Positions 42,731 through 53,218 of a DNA stretch of 64,000 bases are shown here, one piece after another. Made by a program: the position numbers and the translations under genes. The notes under the pieces were generated by a model. That model searched no databases, had not been told where the DNA came from, and saw only the letters and a program-made list of their open reading frames with translations. Source of the DNA: Dendrolimus kikuchii (lineage: Eukaryota > Arthropoda > Insecta > Lepidoptera > Lasiocampidae); assembly GCA_019925095.2 (NCBI GenBank), contig CM034394.1:22058272-22122271 (forward strand). Reading direction: 5' to 3'. Within the stretch, counting starts at the first letter, position 1. Each line of letters opens with the position of its first letter.

Positions 42731-43143
42731 GTGTCAGCGCGTCTTGGAATTAAAGGCGGGGTAAGATACCAAGCCAAATATTTTATTAGGGGCGACGGTT
42801 TACATAGGGATGGAAAAGTTGATATATTAATTAACTCGCGAATAAGTCTGTCAGGCCGAAGAATCACTCTGTTTCACGCAAGCGCAATAAACGCTATCCA
42901 AGCTACGTTTACGTAGTGTGACCGCGGTATCCGTATGGTGTACACGAGTATCACAGATCTTCGAAACTCGATGTTCTAAACCGATTACAGATGGGAATTG
43001 TTAACAACTAATATTTGAAATCTTCGGATAGTGATGTGACAATGATAGGATATTATTTTAAACTCTTATCCGCTTGTGTTGTGAGTTGATGAATTATCGT
43101 TTTAATTTAGTATAGTTTGTGTTTACAATTGTGCGAGTGAACG
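42731..43143. promoter_or_regulatory. Possible upstream region of the 43.1-kb exon candidate
   Basis: This segment is richer in GC than its flanks, is not part of any repeat found here, and leads into the exon candidate at 43144. No TATA box or clear initiator stands out. It is offered only as the likeliest place for a promoter if the exon is real. Confidence 0.15.
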
Positions 43144-43336
43144 ATGTGCTGTTTAATTGAAGGATGTTTGCACATATTTACGGTGAGTTCAGTAGTACCT
43201 ACGTTATTTACCTTTGATTTTCTAGTTTACCTCTGGGTATTTGTTCGACACTTTATGAGGCTCTATTTGGATTGTGTTTGAAAATGTAATTTTATATTTA
43301 TTTCAGAGCGTTTACCCACTGATTGTAGCACAGTGA
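43144..43336 (+). CDS. Tentative two-exon small host ORF (22 codons)
   Basis: ATG at 43144 opens 13 codons (MCCLIEGCLHIFT) that end exactly at a donor-like CG|GTGAGTTC (intron from 43183). After 124 bp a good acceptor, TTTATATTTATTTCAG, ends at 43306. Joining there keeps the frame and gives SVYPLIVAQ and a TGA at 43334. The spliced peptide is hydrophobic and looks like a signal peptide. A second donor-like GTGAAT at 43333 could lead to further exons instead of the stop. The intron length and signals are normal for an insect. I do not recognise a family. Both exons are so short that this may be coincidence. Confidence 0.25.
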
Positions 43337-44050
43337 ATATATAAACAAATATTTGTGATTTCTAGAAATTCATTGCTAACGGAAGGATTAATTATTATTA
43401 TTATGACTTAAATATATAAAAATATATTATCTATAATTTTTCACGTAACAACGCAACTTTTTTGAATCATTGTTTGAATGACGATTACAAACATGATTTA
43501 ATTTTGAATAGATGCATAATATGAGTGAGACACCTAGCAAAGAATGTCTTTGATTTTGTTTCAAGAAACTACAGCACGACCTTAAAGGATTTAAATTTTT
43601 TATTCTTTATCAAATATAATAAAAACTCAGAAAGTTCTTTCGCGAAATTTACCCCACTTGGAGGGCCGTCGTAAATGCTAGTTCACACTTAATAAATATA
43701 AGTAAATCTTATTTAACTTAGGGTCGATTTATCTATAAAAATATAATGTGGAAAAATTAAAAATGTCAGTTACATGAATAAAACAGTTGCATGGTTTCAC
43801 ATTTGAATTCACTCAGGTTATAAATTTATTCGACTGATGACTTTTATCTGATGATTGAAAAATTGTCCTTTAATAAAATGAACTATGATTTTAGTAATAA
43901 GTCATCAGAAGTGGTACCTACATAACATTTAATTGAAAAATATTTATCTACATATGTACTCATATGTACTCGTATGTATGTATGTAGTAGCATTAGAGCG
44001 ATCAATCATGCTATATTTTAAGTTTTTGAAAGGTACTGTTCATTTATTGC
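43337..44050. other. No gene seen
   Basis: AT-rich sequence that would be intron or spacer if the preceding candidate is real. ACATATGTACTCATATGTAC then TCGTATGTATGTATGT at about 43951-43985 is a short imperfect repeat. Confidence 0.5.
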
Positions 44051-44282
44051 CAGGTGGTAGGGCATTTGCCCGACTGGATGGCTACCACCCCTGGTCTAGA
44101 GTATGCCGCTATAAAAACCTCGAGTTGTGTTCCGGCATTAGTGACCAGGTTCCAGTCTCCCTTAAGAGAGCAGCAGCGCATTTGTAGCACCTTTGGTGTT
44201 GCAAATGTCCATAGGCGATGGTAACCGCTTTCCATTAAGTGGGCCGTCTGCCTGTGTGCTGATCTCCTGCAATAAAAAAAAA
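44051..44282 (+). mobile_element. Rep-A copy, 5'-truncated at CAGGTGG
   Basis: It begins CAGGTGGTAGGGCATTTGCC and ends GATCTCCTGCAATAAAAAAA. It lacks the first 85 bp. The start is the same point as for 41088. Confidence 0.75.
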
Positions 44283-44784
44283 TATATATTTCATACGCCT
44301 TCTTGAAAATGAATGTATTTATTTCGAAATAGAATATTAGATTACTTATTAAAACCTATTAGTTTACCACCGCTTCTAAAACAATTTTAATTAATTATTT
44401 ATTTATTTAAACAAACTCCCCCGCAATAAAACCAGGCCTTTTTTTGTTACTTCTTTTTTGGGGGCATGCTAATTCTCGAAAGTTGTTATAAGTCCATAAT
44501 TTTTGTACCCCTTCTTAACCCTTGCTTTGAGGAAAAAACTCAAAGTAAATTATTTTTTATTGTTTAAGAACATAATATCTTAGGAAATAAAAGGTAAACA
44601 GGAAAGAGAAATTAAATGATCTTTAAAATAGTGCTTGGTCATTCCATAACTGAAGACTGAAATTCCCTTTAAGGGCACGGCGTGCCCCCCCCCCCCCCCC
44701 CCGCGTGCACCCACAATAAAGCCATGTCTACAACTATAATAACTTCTTAATTGTTAACACGATAAGCAGTTTTATTTAATTTTC

Positions 44785-45097
44785 ATCCGTGCAGGAACGG
44801 AGAAAGAATACAAATTCCTGCGGTCGGGCGGCCTGTCGTAAGAGGCGACAAAACAACCCACAGCCAGGTGGTAGGGTATTTGCTCGACTGGATGGCAACC
44901 ACCCCTACTCCAGAGGAAGCCGCCATAACAACCTTGTATTGTGTTCCGACATCAGTGACCAGGTTTCAGTGATTCTTAAGAGAGCAGCAGCGCATTTGTA
45001 GCACCTTTGGTGTTGCAAACGTCCATAGGCGACGGTAACCGCTTTCCATCAACTGAGCCGTCTGCCTGTCTGCTGAACTCTTGCCATAAAAAAAAAT
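44785..45097 (+). mobile_element. Rep-A copy, full-length
   Basis: It begins TCCGTGCAGGAACGGAGAAA and ends GAACTCTTGCCATAAAAAAA. The 70-codon frame over it (44789-45001) recurs in other Rep-A copies and is not taken as a gene. Confidence 0.75.
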
Positions 45098-45249
45098 TAC
45101 CAATGAGTTCAAACCAGTTTTGTGGGATTTTTATTTAAATTAAAAACAAGTACCTATTTCACGTCTCAATCGAAAAATATGTTGAAATGTATATTTTTTT
45201 ATTAAATCTCATATGGACTGTAATCACACTAAATTGTCATTTCACCATA

Positions 45250-45571
45250 CACATACATACATACATACATAACTTCACGCCAGTTCCCTTGTGGGGTAGG
45301 CACGAACAACAGAGCGCCATTCAGGCTTACACCTCACTTGCTTCTTTGACATTCATAACTCTTGTCATGCACGCTCGTCTGTTCTTAAGACTCCTGACAT
45401 CACCTTCCGCTAGTACACGATCAATTTGATCATGGAAGGTGTGTGGTGGCCTTCCACGACTTCTGCATACATCCACCTTTGCATTGTATATCTGTTTAGT
45501 CATTCTTTCATCATGCATTCTTTCCACATGCCCGAACCACCGGAGCATTCCTTTCCTTACCTTCACCCCGA
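45250..45571 (-). mobile_element. RTE-A LINE, 5'-truncated, with 7-bp TSD
   Basis: CACATACATACATACATACA then AACTTCACGCCAGTTCCCTT at the left. The minus frame 45566-45327 encodes KVRKGMLRWFGHVERMHDER and RSRGRPPHTF. A 12-bp deletion in the 3' end region removes TTATTCTTACAC. CACCATA at 45243-45249 and 45572-45578 is the TSD. Confidence 0.85.
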
Positions 45572-45764
45572 CACCATAAACAACAACAAAAAAACTATAG
45601 ATAACATACCAAACAATAATTATTATTTATGTATATACATTCGTGGCCTTTTTTATGAGGTAATATAAGAGACCGGCAAGCTCAGTATGGATAGTAGTAG
45701 TTTAACTGGGAGCGGCATAATTGGTGTTACACACGGGTGTTCAGACAGATAGCGGTGAAAGCCT

Positions 45765-46025
45765 ATAATAATAATTCTAGCCCCTAACATCCCACTACTG
45801 GGCTCGGGCCTTCGCATTTTTTGGGGTAACGAGTAGTATATCCGCCACGCTTGCCCAAGGCGGATTGGCGAGTTCATACATCGGTTATCTTGATGTGCAG
45901 ATTTCATGAAATATTTTTCCTTCACAGTCAGCACGTAATAATTGTAACAAAAAGCATATTAGGTCAGAATACTCCTTAAGTGGTGTATTCTTCTCACTCG
46001 GGATTCGAACTCAGGTCACTTCGTG
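45765..46025 (-). mobile_element. Rep-C tRNA-derived SINE, inverted copy
   Basis: ACATCCCACTACTGGGCTCG, CATCGGTTATCTTGATGTGC and GTGGTGTATTCTTCTCACTC then GGGATTCGAACTCAGG, the last being the complement of a B box. The A-box end is degraded. Confidence 0.6.
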
Positions 46026-46079
46026 ACGTCGTCGTTTAAAATACTATGGTTAATGGAAGCCTGCCTGTCCGAAATTAAA

Positions 46080-46425
46080 CTCAGGACCTCTTGCGTTCTG
46101 TTATGTCAAGCAGGCTAATGCTTAATTCGGACCAGCACATTTCAAAAATACAGCGTTTAGAATTTTTTTCTGTTTGTTAAAGTATCACTTTAAAACTACT
46201 AAACGGGATAGAATATAATAAAATAATAATTTATTGCTAGAATTTGAAAAAAGAAATTGTCTCAATACGTGTTGCCTTATTAGGCGTGCAATTTTGAGAT
46301 TTTATATCTAAAACTAAATTGAAACTAATTTACAATAATAATGAAATAAATTAGATAATAATATTAAATGTCAAGCAAAGCATTAATTAAATAAGAATAC
46401 ATTAATAATTATTAGAATTGATCAA
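46080..46425. other. No gene seen
   Basis: AT-rich spacer with no frame. Confidence 0.5.
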
Positions 46426-46432
46426 TTAAATA

Positions 46433-46703
46433 CATACATACATACACAACTTCACGCCAGTTCCCTTGCGGGGTAGGCACGAACAACAGAGCGCCATTCA
46501 GGCTTATTCTTACACACCTCACTTGCTTCTTTGACATTCATAACTCTTGTCATGCACGCTCGTCTATTCTTAAGGCTCCTGACATCACTTTCTGCTAGTA
46601 CACGATCAATTTGATCATGGAAGGTGTTTCGTGGCCTTCCACGACTTCTGCATCCATCCACTTTTGCATTGTATATCTGTTTAGTCATTCTTTCATCATT
46701 CAC
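46433..46703 (-). mobile_element. RTE-A LINE, 5'-truncated, with 7-bp TSD
   Basis: CATACATACATACACAACTT at the left. The minus frame 46703-46452 encodes MTKQIYNAKVDGCRSRGRPR, VRSLKNRRACMTRVMNVKEA and ends PARELA. TTAAATA at 46426-46432 and 46704-46710 is the TSD. Confidence 0.85.
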
Positions 46704-46729
46704 TTAAATAATCCTCGATTTTATAATAG

Positions 46730-47000
46730 CATTTCATTATCAAAAAATTTTTTAGGTGTCTTTTAAAGAATAATATGGATTTTTGCCTCTTTACACTGTC
46801 AGGTAATTTATTGTATATTACTGGTGCCATACATAATATACTTTTTTGCATTAGTGTTGTTTTGCTACTATGACCGCAAAGCCTGTCATTATCGCGTCGA
46901 TTGCGTTTTATAATTTGACCTATGCTTGGGAAAAAATGATGATTATTTCAAACAAATAAACAAACTTCATAATTCGAATCGGATTAAATGAAATTCGACA
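46730..47000 (-). pseudogene. LINE pol C-terminal relic (CR1/Jockey-like)
   Basis: On the minus strand a broken frame reads DRLCGHSSKTTLMQKSI then YNKLPDSVKRQKSILFFKRH then LKNFL. The pattern IYNxLPxxIK...FKxxLKxxL is the usual C-terminal end of CR1/Jockey-type pol. It is short, degraded and lacks a tail. It is cut on the left by the RTE-A copy. Confidence 0.45.
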
Positions 47001-47079
47001 CAAAGCTAACTTATATGCCGGGTCGATACTTTGGATACTTTTTTTTATCTCAATTGCAATTTGTCATGCAATTCACTAA

Positions 47080-48075
47080 CAAAATCGTCCTTCTGGCAAT
47101 ACAAACGAAGTTTCGTTGGTAGTTTCTTTTCTTACGCCTTATCCTAATTATTTGGGGTCGATGCAATGTCTTTTCCTTCAATACTCCTCTATTCTGACAT
47201 ACGTCCTCTGTCACACCACTAATCACCGTATCATCCTTCACACAAATAATCCTTCTCGTTTTGGTCTACCTTTAGATTTGTATCCGTTAACCTTGCACTT
47301 TAACATTCTTTTTGTTACGTGACTTTCTTCCCTCCTCATTACAAGCCAATACCACCTTAGTCTTCTTCCTCTCAATTTTACAGTCACGGATGCAACTTTC
47401 AAAGATCCCCTTATGTACTCATTTCTCACCTTATCCATCGCAACATTCTCATCTCAGCTGAGTGGAGACGTTTGTGGATTATCACTTTAGTGGCCCAACA
47501 CTCTGACCCGTATAACATGACCGGTCGTATGTTAGATTTATATATCTGACCTTTTAGTTTCAGTGGCACTAATATGTTGCATGTCACACTGGTTACACTT
47601 TAGTCATGCTAAATTTATTCTTCGCCTTACATCCTTCTCTATATCACAATTACTCTACAGTAGTGAACCGAGGTATCTGAATTCGGTTACACATTCGTGT
47701 AGCACTAGAGGTTCCGCCGAAATCACAAAACAGGTATTCGGTTTTGGTTCTGCTGATTTTCAAGCCAACGTCCTCTAGCTCTGGCCGCCACTTGTCTAAT
47801 TTATTTTGAAGTGCCACCCTGGCTTCATCTACCAGAACAATATCATCTGCAAAGAGGTCAACGCATCCATGACCAGCAGAAATAGTAAAGGACTTAAGGC
47901 AGACCCCTGGTGCAAACCTACCTACACAGAGAACTTGTTCACGGTTCCCACTGCAGAGTGAATATGTGTACTAACATTCTCATATAAGCTTTCTATCAAT
48001 CTTACGTAGTTTTCTGGCACACCTTTCACTCTGAGGACCCATCACAAAACTTGCCGAGAGACGCGGTTGTATGCC
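47080..48075 (-). pseudogene. Degenerate RTE/endonuclease-RT LINE pol
   Basis: Read on the minus strand across several frames one meets, in order: VLWWVLRVKGVPENYV-like sequence (about 48050), VGLHQGSALSPLLF, DDIVL-type remnants, LKISRTKTEYLF (about 47750), MLYGSECW-like (about 47500), and LRLRWYWLVMRREESHVTKR then KGRPKREG (about 47250-47400). This is the order RT motifs B, C, D/E, then the RTE C-terminus. Multiple frameshifts and stops make it long dead. It is related to 4075-4335. The 5' half (endonuclease and RT start) is absent. Confidence 0.65.
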
Positions 48076-48281
48076 TATCGTATATAATTTTTCGACTACA
48101 TTAGTCCAACAAATGAAAATGTTTATAATCCTGATATTAGACAGATCGACCAAGTTGAATGGATATGTCGATATTCAATGGCATTGAATGGTTCAAGTTA
48201 TTTTTATATGGATCAAAACTACATACACGAGTTCCACTGATATTACTTAGGTATAAAATTAGAAAAATCTACACTACTCGC

Positions 48282-48412
48282 ACCCCTGGTTTAGAGTAGG
48301 TTTAGGTTCGGCTTTAGTGGCCAGGTTAAGCTAGGCCAGGCGGCGGTAACCGATGCGATGGTAACCGCTTTCCATCAGGTGGACAGTCTGCTTCTCTGCT
48401 GAACTCATGCGA
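48282..48412 (+). mobile_element. Rep-A fragment, internally deleted
   Basis: CACCCCTGGTTTAGAGTAGG, then TTTAGTGGCCAGGTTAAGC, then a jump to GATGCGATGGTAACCGCTTT and GAACTCATGCGATTTTC. It is an old and broken copy. Confidence 0.6.
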
Positions 48413-48935
48413 TTTTCTATAAAACAAATTGGATTTAACCATCAAGGTAACACAGCAAAATACTAGGACTGTAAGTTTCAGTATTTTTATTCTGATACGT
48501 ATGTAATAATACAATATTTTTGGCGTGTTCGTTCATTCATAACTTTCCTATACGTGCTCTGAATTTGACATTATATTTCGCAGGAATAAAATAAGCAACG
48601 CATTTTTCGGTCGTTTACTTCAAAAATATACATTTTTCTCGATTTAGTCAAATTAAATTATTTACATAAGCGGTTATGCATGTAAGGGCTGCTTTCATTT
48701 TAGGGTTTTGTAGCCGTTTTGGTAATAACGAATACCTTATGAAATCACCATGTCCCTTGCCAGTATGACTCTGTATGACATAGTTATTTTCCTTAAGTTA
48801 AAAACTAGTAAGTCTATTTGAATGAAAATTGACATGCTGATATCTGCTTTATTAATATCACTTAAGAACAACTCATCAAACTTGAGCGTTTTCAAAATGT
48901 TTGTATTAATAATAAAACTACGTTTTAACGGTTTC
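48413..48935. other. No gene seen
   Basis: AT-rich spacer. The 86-codon minus frame (48737-48997) is lysine/isoleucine/asparagine-rich, as expected by chance. Confidence 0.5.
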
Positions 48936-48939
48936 AAAT

Positions 48940-49325
48940 TCAAATTAAAAAGTGTATTGAAAATAAATTCCACTGGAAAACACTTTTTAAAGGTCAAACA
49001 TATAAGTTAAAATTTAAATTTACTTCCTATTCTATATATACCGCTTCGCAATGTGTTATTGCTGTAAAAGAGAAGACGCGGAAAGCAACAGCCCAGCAAC
49101 ACGTTTAGCTAAAAATGGTTGTTCTTTATATTTCTTATTCAATTTATACCTCGAGGTCTCTTTTAGAAGTTTTATACAGAAGTGTGTTATAGAATTACTT
49201 GTCGAAGAATTAATGGAGTCGAATACTCAGTAAGACAAAGACGCAATAAAAGGAAAGAAGAATATAAGTGGCGTTATAATAATGCCGAGACGTACTAAAA
49301 GTTTATACTGCAACATATCTCCATG
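48940..49325. repeat. Dispersed repeat P, copy 2 (pair with 6929-7325)
   Basis: TTCAAATTCAAATTAAAAAG, CACTGGAAAACACTTTTTAA, CCCAGCAACACGTTTAGCTA and GACGCAATAAAAGGAAAGAA parallel the first copy in order and spacing. Confidence 0.6.
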
Positions 49326-49744
49326 AATTCCTTACATGTTTGGCAAGATAAAAACGTTATACAGATGATAGTATAAGAGGCTGCGGCGAGCTGCTATGTA
49401 AATGAAGTTACATTGTAATAGTAATATAAAGATTTAAGCGCGTTTAATACAACCTTTTCATTCATTACAACCTCATTTCATTACTATATAATATTATAAA
49501 TCATATATATCATTCGCCTTATATACGTCTAAAATGATTAAACACAAACAAATTATCTCTAAAAACTAAAACAATATAAATGCCGTGAAATCACAAAATA
49601 TACGTACAGAAATCGAAACGGTGTTTAATATAATATAATATCAAACGACGCGGTATTTTATTGGATTTATATTCCTGTAGTTTTACTACGAATACTAGTT
49701 GCAAAAACTTAAGAAAATACTATGTTTGTATTAGATTCATATCT
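49326..49744. other. No gene seen
   Basis: AT-rich spacer without a supported frame. Confidence 0.5.
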
Positions 49745-50066
49745 ATATATATAAAAGAAAGTCGTGTTCGTTACACTATTTATAACTCAAGAACGGCTAT
49801 ACCGATTTGGCTGAAAATTGGTGGGCAGGTAGCTTAGAACCAGGAGACGGACATAGAATTACTTTTTATCCCGTTGGAACCGGTAGGTGGCGCTGAGATC
49901 GGATTCTAGAACCCTCCTAATCACCTGGAGCAATTTTGGTGATTTTGTTTTTGTGTGTTTGAGTGGGTTTAGATTCGCAATTGGAACCGGTAGGTGGCGC
50001 TGGGATCGGGACCTAGATTTTTATTTTTTCAGAGCAGGACAACGTCTGCTGGGGCCGCTAGTTATA
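49745..50066. mobile_element. Helitron-like element ending CTAGT
   Basis: It starts TCTATATATATAAAAGAAAG then TCGTGTTCGTTACACTATTT and ends GAGCAGGACAACGTCTGCTG then GGGCCGCTAGTTAT. GGAACCGGTAGGTGGCGCTG occurs twice, 114 bp apart, so the interior has a tandem segment that the 58-kb copy also has. Confidence 0.6.
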
Positions 50067-50099
50067 TATAAATATATGTAAAAAGCTCAAGTGGTTGCC

Positions 50100-50615
50100 A
50101 ATCTCACTATTATACCGTACAATATTGTTACATTACACTCCTCATTACCTTAAGGAATGTTTCAACTTCCTTCATACATCACACACCTTTGATTTGCGCT
50201 CTTATAATAATCACCTGTTAAAGGCACCTGCATATTCTTCAATATTTTACTCCAAATCCTTCGCTGTGTAGGCTATTTGCCTTTAGAACTCTTTGCCCAT
50301 AGATGTCAGAAAAGCTAAATCACTTGCCATATTTAAAAAAAATTTCAAAAACCATTATTTTAGTTTACAATAAAGTATTTATAATTCTATTGTTCTCAAC
50401 TATGCTTTTTACAGACCCCATTGAGCTGTTCTTACATTAATTTTAATTTATTTATGTTTAATTACATGTATGTAGACATAAGTTGTTAAAAATAAAGTCA
50501 GGGTGCCTAAAAGAAATCGCTTTAAGCGACACGACCGCCCCTTGTTTCGCCGTAAAAGTAACGTAGGTATTCATTTTGATTTTTTTTATTTTGGTGAACA
50601 ATAAAGTGATGTAGT
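50100..50615 (+). pseudogene. LINE pol C-terminal relic with stem-loop 3' UTR, family H
   Basis: Around 50220-50370 broken plus frames read APAYSSIFYSKSFAV, then MDVRKAKSLAIFKKNFKNHY-like sequence (the usual C-terminal end of CR1/Jockey-type pol). The 3' UTR follows with GTGCCTAAAAGAAATCGCTT then TAAGCGACACGACCGCCCCT at about 50503-50542, the family H stem-loop. It ends GGTGAACAATAAAGTGATG at about 50613. Coding and 3' UTR are therefore linked in one copy, which ties the stem-loop family to a LINE. Confidence 0.55.
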
Positions 50616-51163
50616 GAAGTCAGAAAAAATGAAAGATTAGAGATGGTCGCCATTCATTTTTGTCTGAGGGTTGAGAGCATTTTTTTGGTATACATCCTCG
50701 TATGGGGTAGGTTGTTTAATCCTCATAATTTATACCGACGTGGGTAGTTTTATAACTGGCTTTCACTTCGCCGACACTGCGTGATGGTAAAAGCAGTTTC
50801 TAACGGACGAGTAGTTAGTCTGGACGTTCTGGGTGCTGCGTGTAAATACGAAAGTGAACGTTTCACTTCTAGTTCAATATCTAATTAAACTCTAATACAA
50901 GCCGTGCTTGCCTTTTGGTGTATGTGGCATAAATCGAAGACCTAAGTGCCACCCGACGACTAGTTAGTATTGTGCACTCTCAGGAGCTGTTCTAGCTGCC
51001 CCATTGTAAGTGGATTCGAACTTAATGGTGCTTACTACCCCATTGATTTAAGTGCAGAATTTTCAGGAGGATAAAAATTCCCTTAAATAAAATCACAGTC
51101 CACTGAACCAAAATTACTCGAACCAGCGAAGCTGTGTGAATCTGTGATCCAGTATTGCACAAT
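50616..51163. other. No gene seen
   Basis: Mixed composition; 50750-51010 is less AT-rich but shows no continuing frame or recognised repeat. Confidence 0.5.
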
Positions 51164-51168
51164 AGTTA

Positions 51169-51481
51169 TATTTTTATTGCAGGAGTTCAGCAGACAGGCA
51201 GACGGCCCACTTGATGGAAAGTGGTTACCATCGCCTATGGACATTTTCAACACCAAAGATGCTACAAATGCGCTGCTGCTCTCTTAAGGGAAACTTCAAC
51301 CTGGTCACCAATGCTGGAACACAACTCAAGACTGTTATGGCGACATACTTTAGACCAGGGGTGGTAACAATCCAGTCGGGCAAATGCTCTACCACCTGGC
51401 TGTGGGTTGTTTTGTCGCCTCTTACGACAGGCCGCCCGGCCGCAGGAAATTGTATTCTTTCTCCGTTCCTGCACGGATAAA
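51169..51481 (-). mobile_element. Rep-A copy, full-length with 5-bp TSD
   Basis: The tail TATTTTTATTGCAGGAGTTC begins at 51169 and the 5' end CCTGCACGGATAA is at 51480. AGTTA at 51164-51168 and 51482-51486 flanks it. This gives the best boundaries for the family. Confidence 0.8.
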
Positions 51482-51486
51482 AGTTA

Positions 51487-51810
51487 ATCAAATATTTAAA
51501 AAAATGTGACGATATTTTTAAGCAAATTTTATATTTCTGTTAAACGTGATTTATTGGATTCCACAGTCTTGAGGTGGACAATGTTGAAGAAAAGGACGGT
51601 ACAACTTTAAAACACACTTACAAAGAAAATTACTTAAATTCATTTTGTTAATTCATTTCATTCAGTAGTTTTTGTACAAAGGCTAACAAATTTGACGATT
51701 TCATAAGATTTTTGTATTTACTAAAATGCGTAAGCAGTGGGATATTATTGTAGTCCTAATTAAGGCGTGTAACAAACAAACTCCTTGAGATATGAATAAT
51801 AATATTATAC
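51487..51810. other. No gene seen
   Basis: AT-rich spacer without a supported frame. Confidence 0.5.
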
Positions 51811-51811
51811 A

Positions 51812-51967
51812 CATACATACATACATACATAACTTCACGCCAGTTCCCTTGCGGGGTAGGCACGAACAACAGAGTGCCATTTAGGCTTATTCTTACACAC
51901 CTAACTTGCCTCTTTGACATTCATAACTCTTGTCATGCAAGCTCGTCTGTTCTTACGGCTCCTGACA
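51812..51967 (-). mobile_element. RTE-A LINE, 5'-truncated
   Basis: CACATACATACATACATACA then AACTTCACGCCAGTTCCCTT at the left, ending TCTTACGGCTCCTGACA. TTATA lies at both edges and could be part of the TSD. The right flank (51968-52015) is an AT palindrome (TTATAATTATAATAATATTA then TAATTATAA). Confidence 0.75.
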
Positions 51968-52009
51968 TTTTATAATTTTATAATTATAATAATATTATAA
52001 TTATAAAAT

Positions 52010-52496
52010 TGTATAAGTGCAGGCTTTTCTGGCTTATGTTTTTGGTTTCTCTGTTTGTTCGGCATACACGTTAAAATTGCTCGGCCGATTTCAATGCAGT
52101 TTTTGCTGATCGATAGTAAATTCCCGGACTCAAAATCTGCGTTACTTTATATCTCGAGAAACCTTTAGGAGTATTCTTGGGAGAGGATTAAAGTTGTCAG
52201 GTCGAAAAAAAATGACTCCGATGCGAAATATTCACTCATCGATAAAATCTTATACTAATATATAAAGCTGAAGAGTTTGTTTGTTTGTTTGCTTGAACGC
52301 GCTAATCTCAAGAAGTATTCATCTGATTTGATAAATTCTTTCAGTGTTACATAGCCCACTTATCGAGGAAGGCTATAGGCTGTAAATCATCACGCTAGGA
52401 CCAATAGGAGCGGAGCACCAATGAAGAATGTTTCAAAATCGGGGGGGTTTTTTCTAACTTAATTTTTTTTACTATTCGACGCGGACGAAGTCGCGG
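52010..52496. repeat. Helitron-like repeat hosting the BEL/Pao insertion
   Basis: Two blocks: 52010-52245 (TTTTTGCTGATCGATAGTAA type) and 52250-52496 (TATACTAATATATAAAGCTG, AGGAAGGCTATAGGCTGTAA, ACGCGGACGAAGTCGCGG). The latter resumes as CGCGGGCAGAAGC after the LTR element at 57631, so it is the target of that insertion. Confidence 0.55.
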
Positions 52497-52942
52497 TGTT
52501 CGGTCCTTGCCTAGTATGAAGTAGGTAGAACATCGCTCCATTAATTTTTGTGTCTACCCTCTTTCTGTGTTAGGCGACGGCCAATGCAGAGCAAGGTACG
52601 GGCAGCCATTTTAGACTCGTGTCAACGTTTTGACTAGAACGACACTGCGCCGTGCGCTTAATACTTTTTCTAAAACTAATTAATTTTTTGTGATTACTGG
52701 CCGTGCCAAGAACATTTCCTATCTATAAATCTTTGTACAAAGGACGAAGTGTTAGCTCTAAAGGCGTGTGAATTCAGTGCCGTGTGCTGTTCCTGCGTGC
52801 AACCTGAACCGAGCCAGGAGAGGGCGGATCTCAAGGTTGGTGGAGCTTCTGCTTTTCTAGTGCAAGGATCTAGGTCATATCTCTCCCATACAGTCCACAA
52901 TTACCGAACCAGCTTATTATCAGAGGGCTATAGCGCCCCACA
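52497..52942 (+). repeat. 5' LTR of the BEL/Pao-type element
   Basis: It starts TGTTCGGTCCTTGCCTAGTA and ends TATAGCGCCCCACA. It differs from the 3' LTR at AGCAAGGTACGG (T in place of the second G of AAGG in the other) and at CGCCCCACA (CGCCTCACA in the other). The frames inside it, on both strands, occur identically in the 3' LTR and are not genes. Confidence 0.93.
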
Positions 52943-52945
52943 TTT

Positions 52946-52963
52946 TGGCCTTCGAGCCGAACT
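52946..52963 (+). promoter_or_regulatory. Primer-binding site candidate
   Basis: TGGCCTTCGAGCCGAACT, three bases after the LTR, starts with the TGG that pairs with a tRNA 3' CCA. GGCCTTCGAGCC could pair with a T-arm-like sequence. The tRNA was not identified. Confidence 0.55.
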
Positions 52964-53218
52964 TTATCCAGTTGTTCGGCTTTCCTCCAGGTTAAGATCC
53001 CTTTTGAACTTCTTTCTTTACCTTTTTTGCATATATTTCAGTTTAAGACCTTATTTTTTTTCAATACGTCGTAAACGTATAATATTTTATAGTATACCCA
53101 CTTTAAGACGAATTATCGAATTTAATTTGCATTTTCACATTTATTAATTTATTATTTGTTAGCATTTTCAATATTGTCATCTCGTAATCGTATTACGAAT
53201 TTAATTACCAACGTAATC

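Noticed and set aside
44789..45001. A 70-codon basic ORF (MQERRKNT... type) that recurs in at least six Rep-A copies (4.6, 18.7, 23.0, 33.7, 44.8 and 51.3 kb)
   Set aside because: The opposite strand of the same copies also carries recurrent open frames of 70-90 codons. The recurrence follows from copy similarity and a low stop density in the GC-richer body. Older copies break it freely, so there is no sign of coding selection.
52694..52923. Open frames inside both LTRs (about 65-75 codons on each strand, identical in the two LTRs)
   Set aside because: They are duplicated with the LTR and lie on both strands; LTRs are regulatory and non-coding.
53156..53218. N-terminal extension of the Gag-protease frame
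   Set aside because: The frame is open, but it would start at TTG, which is not expected in an animal element; the first ATG at 53219 is used instead.
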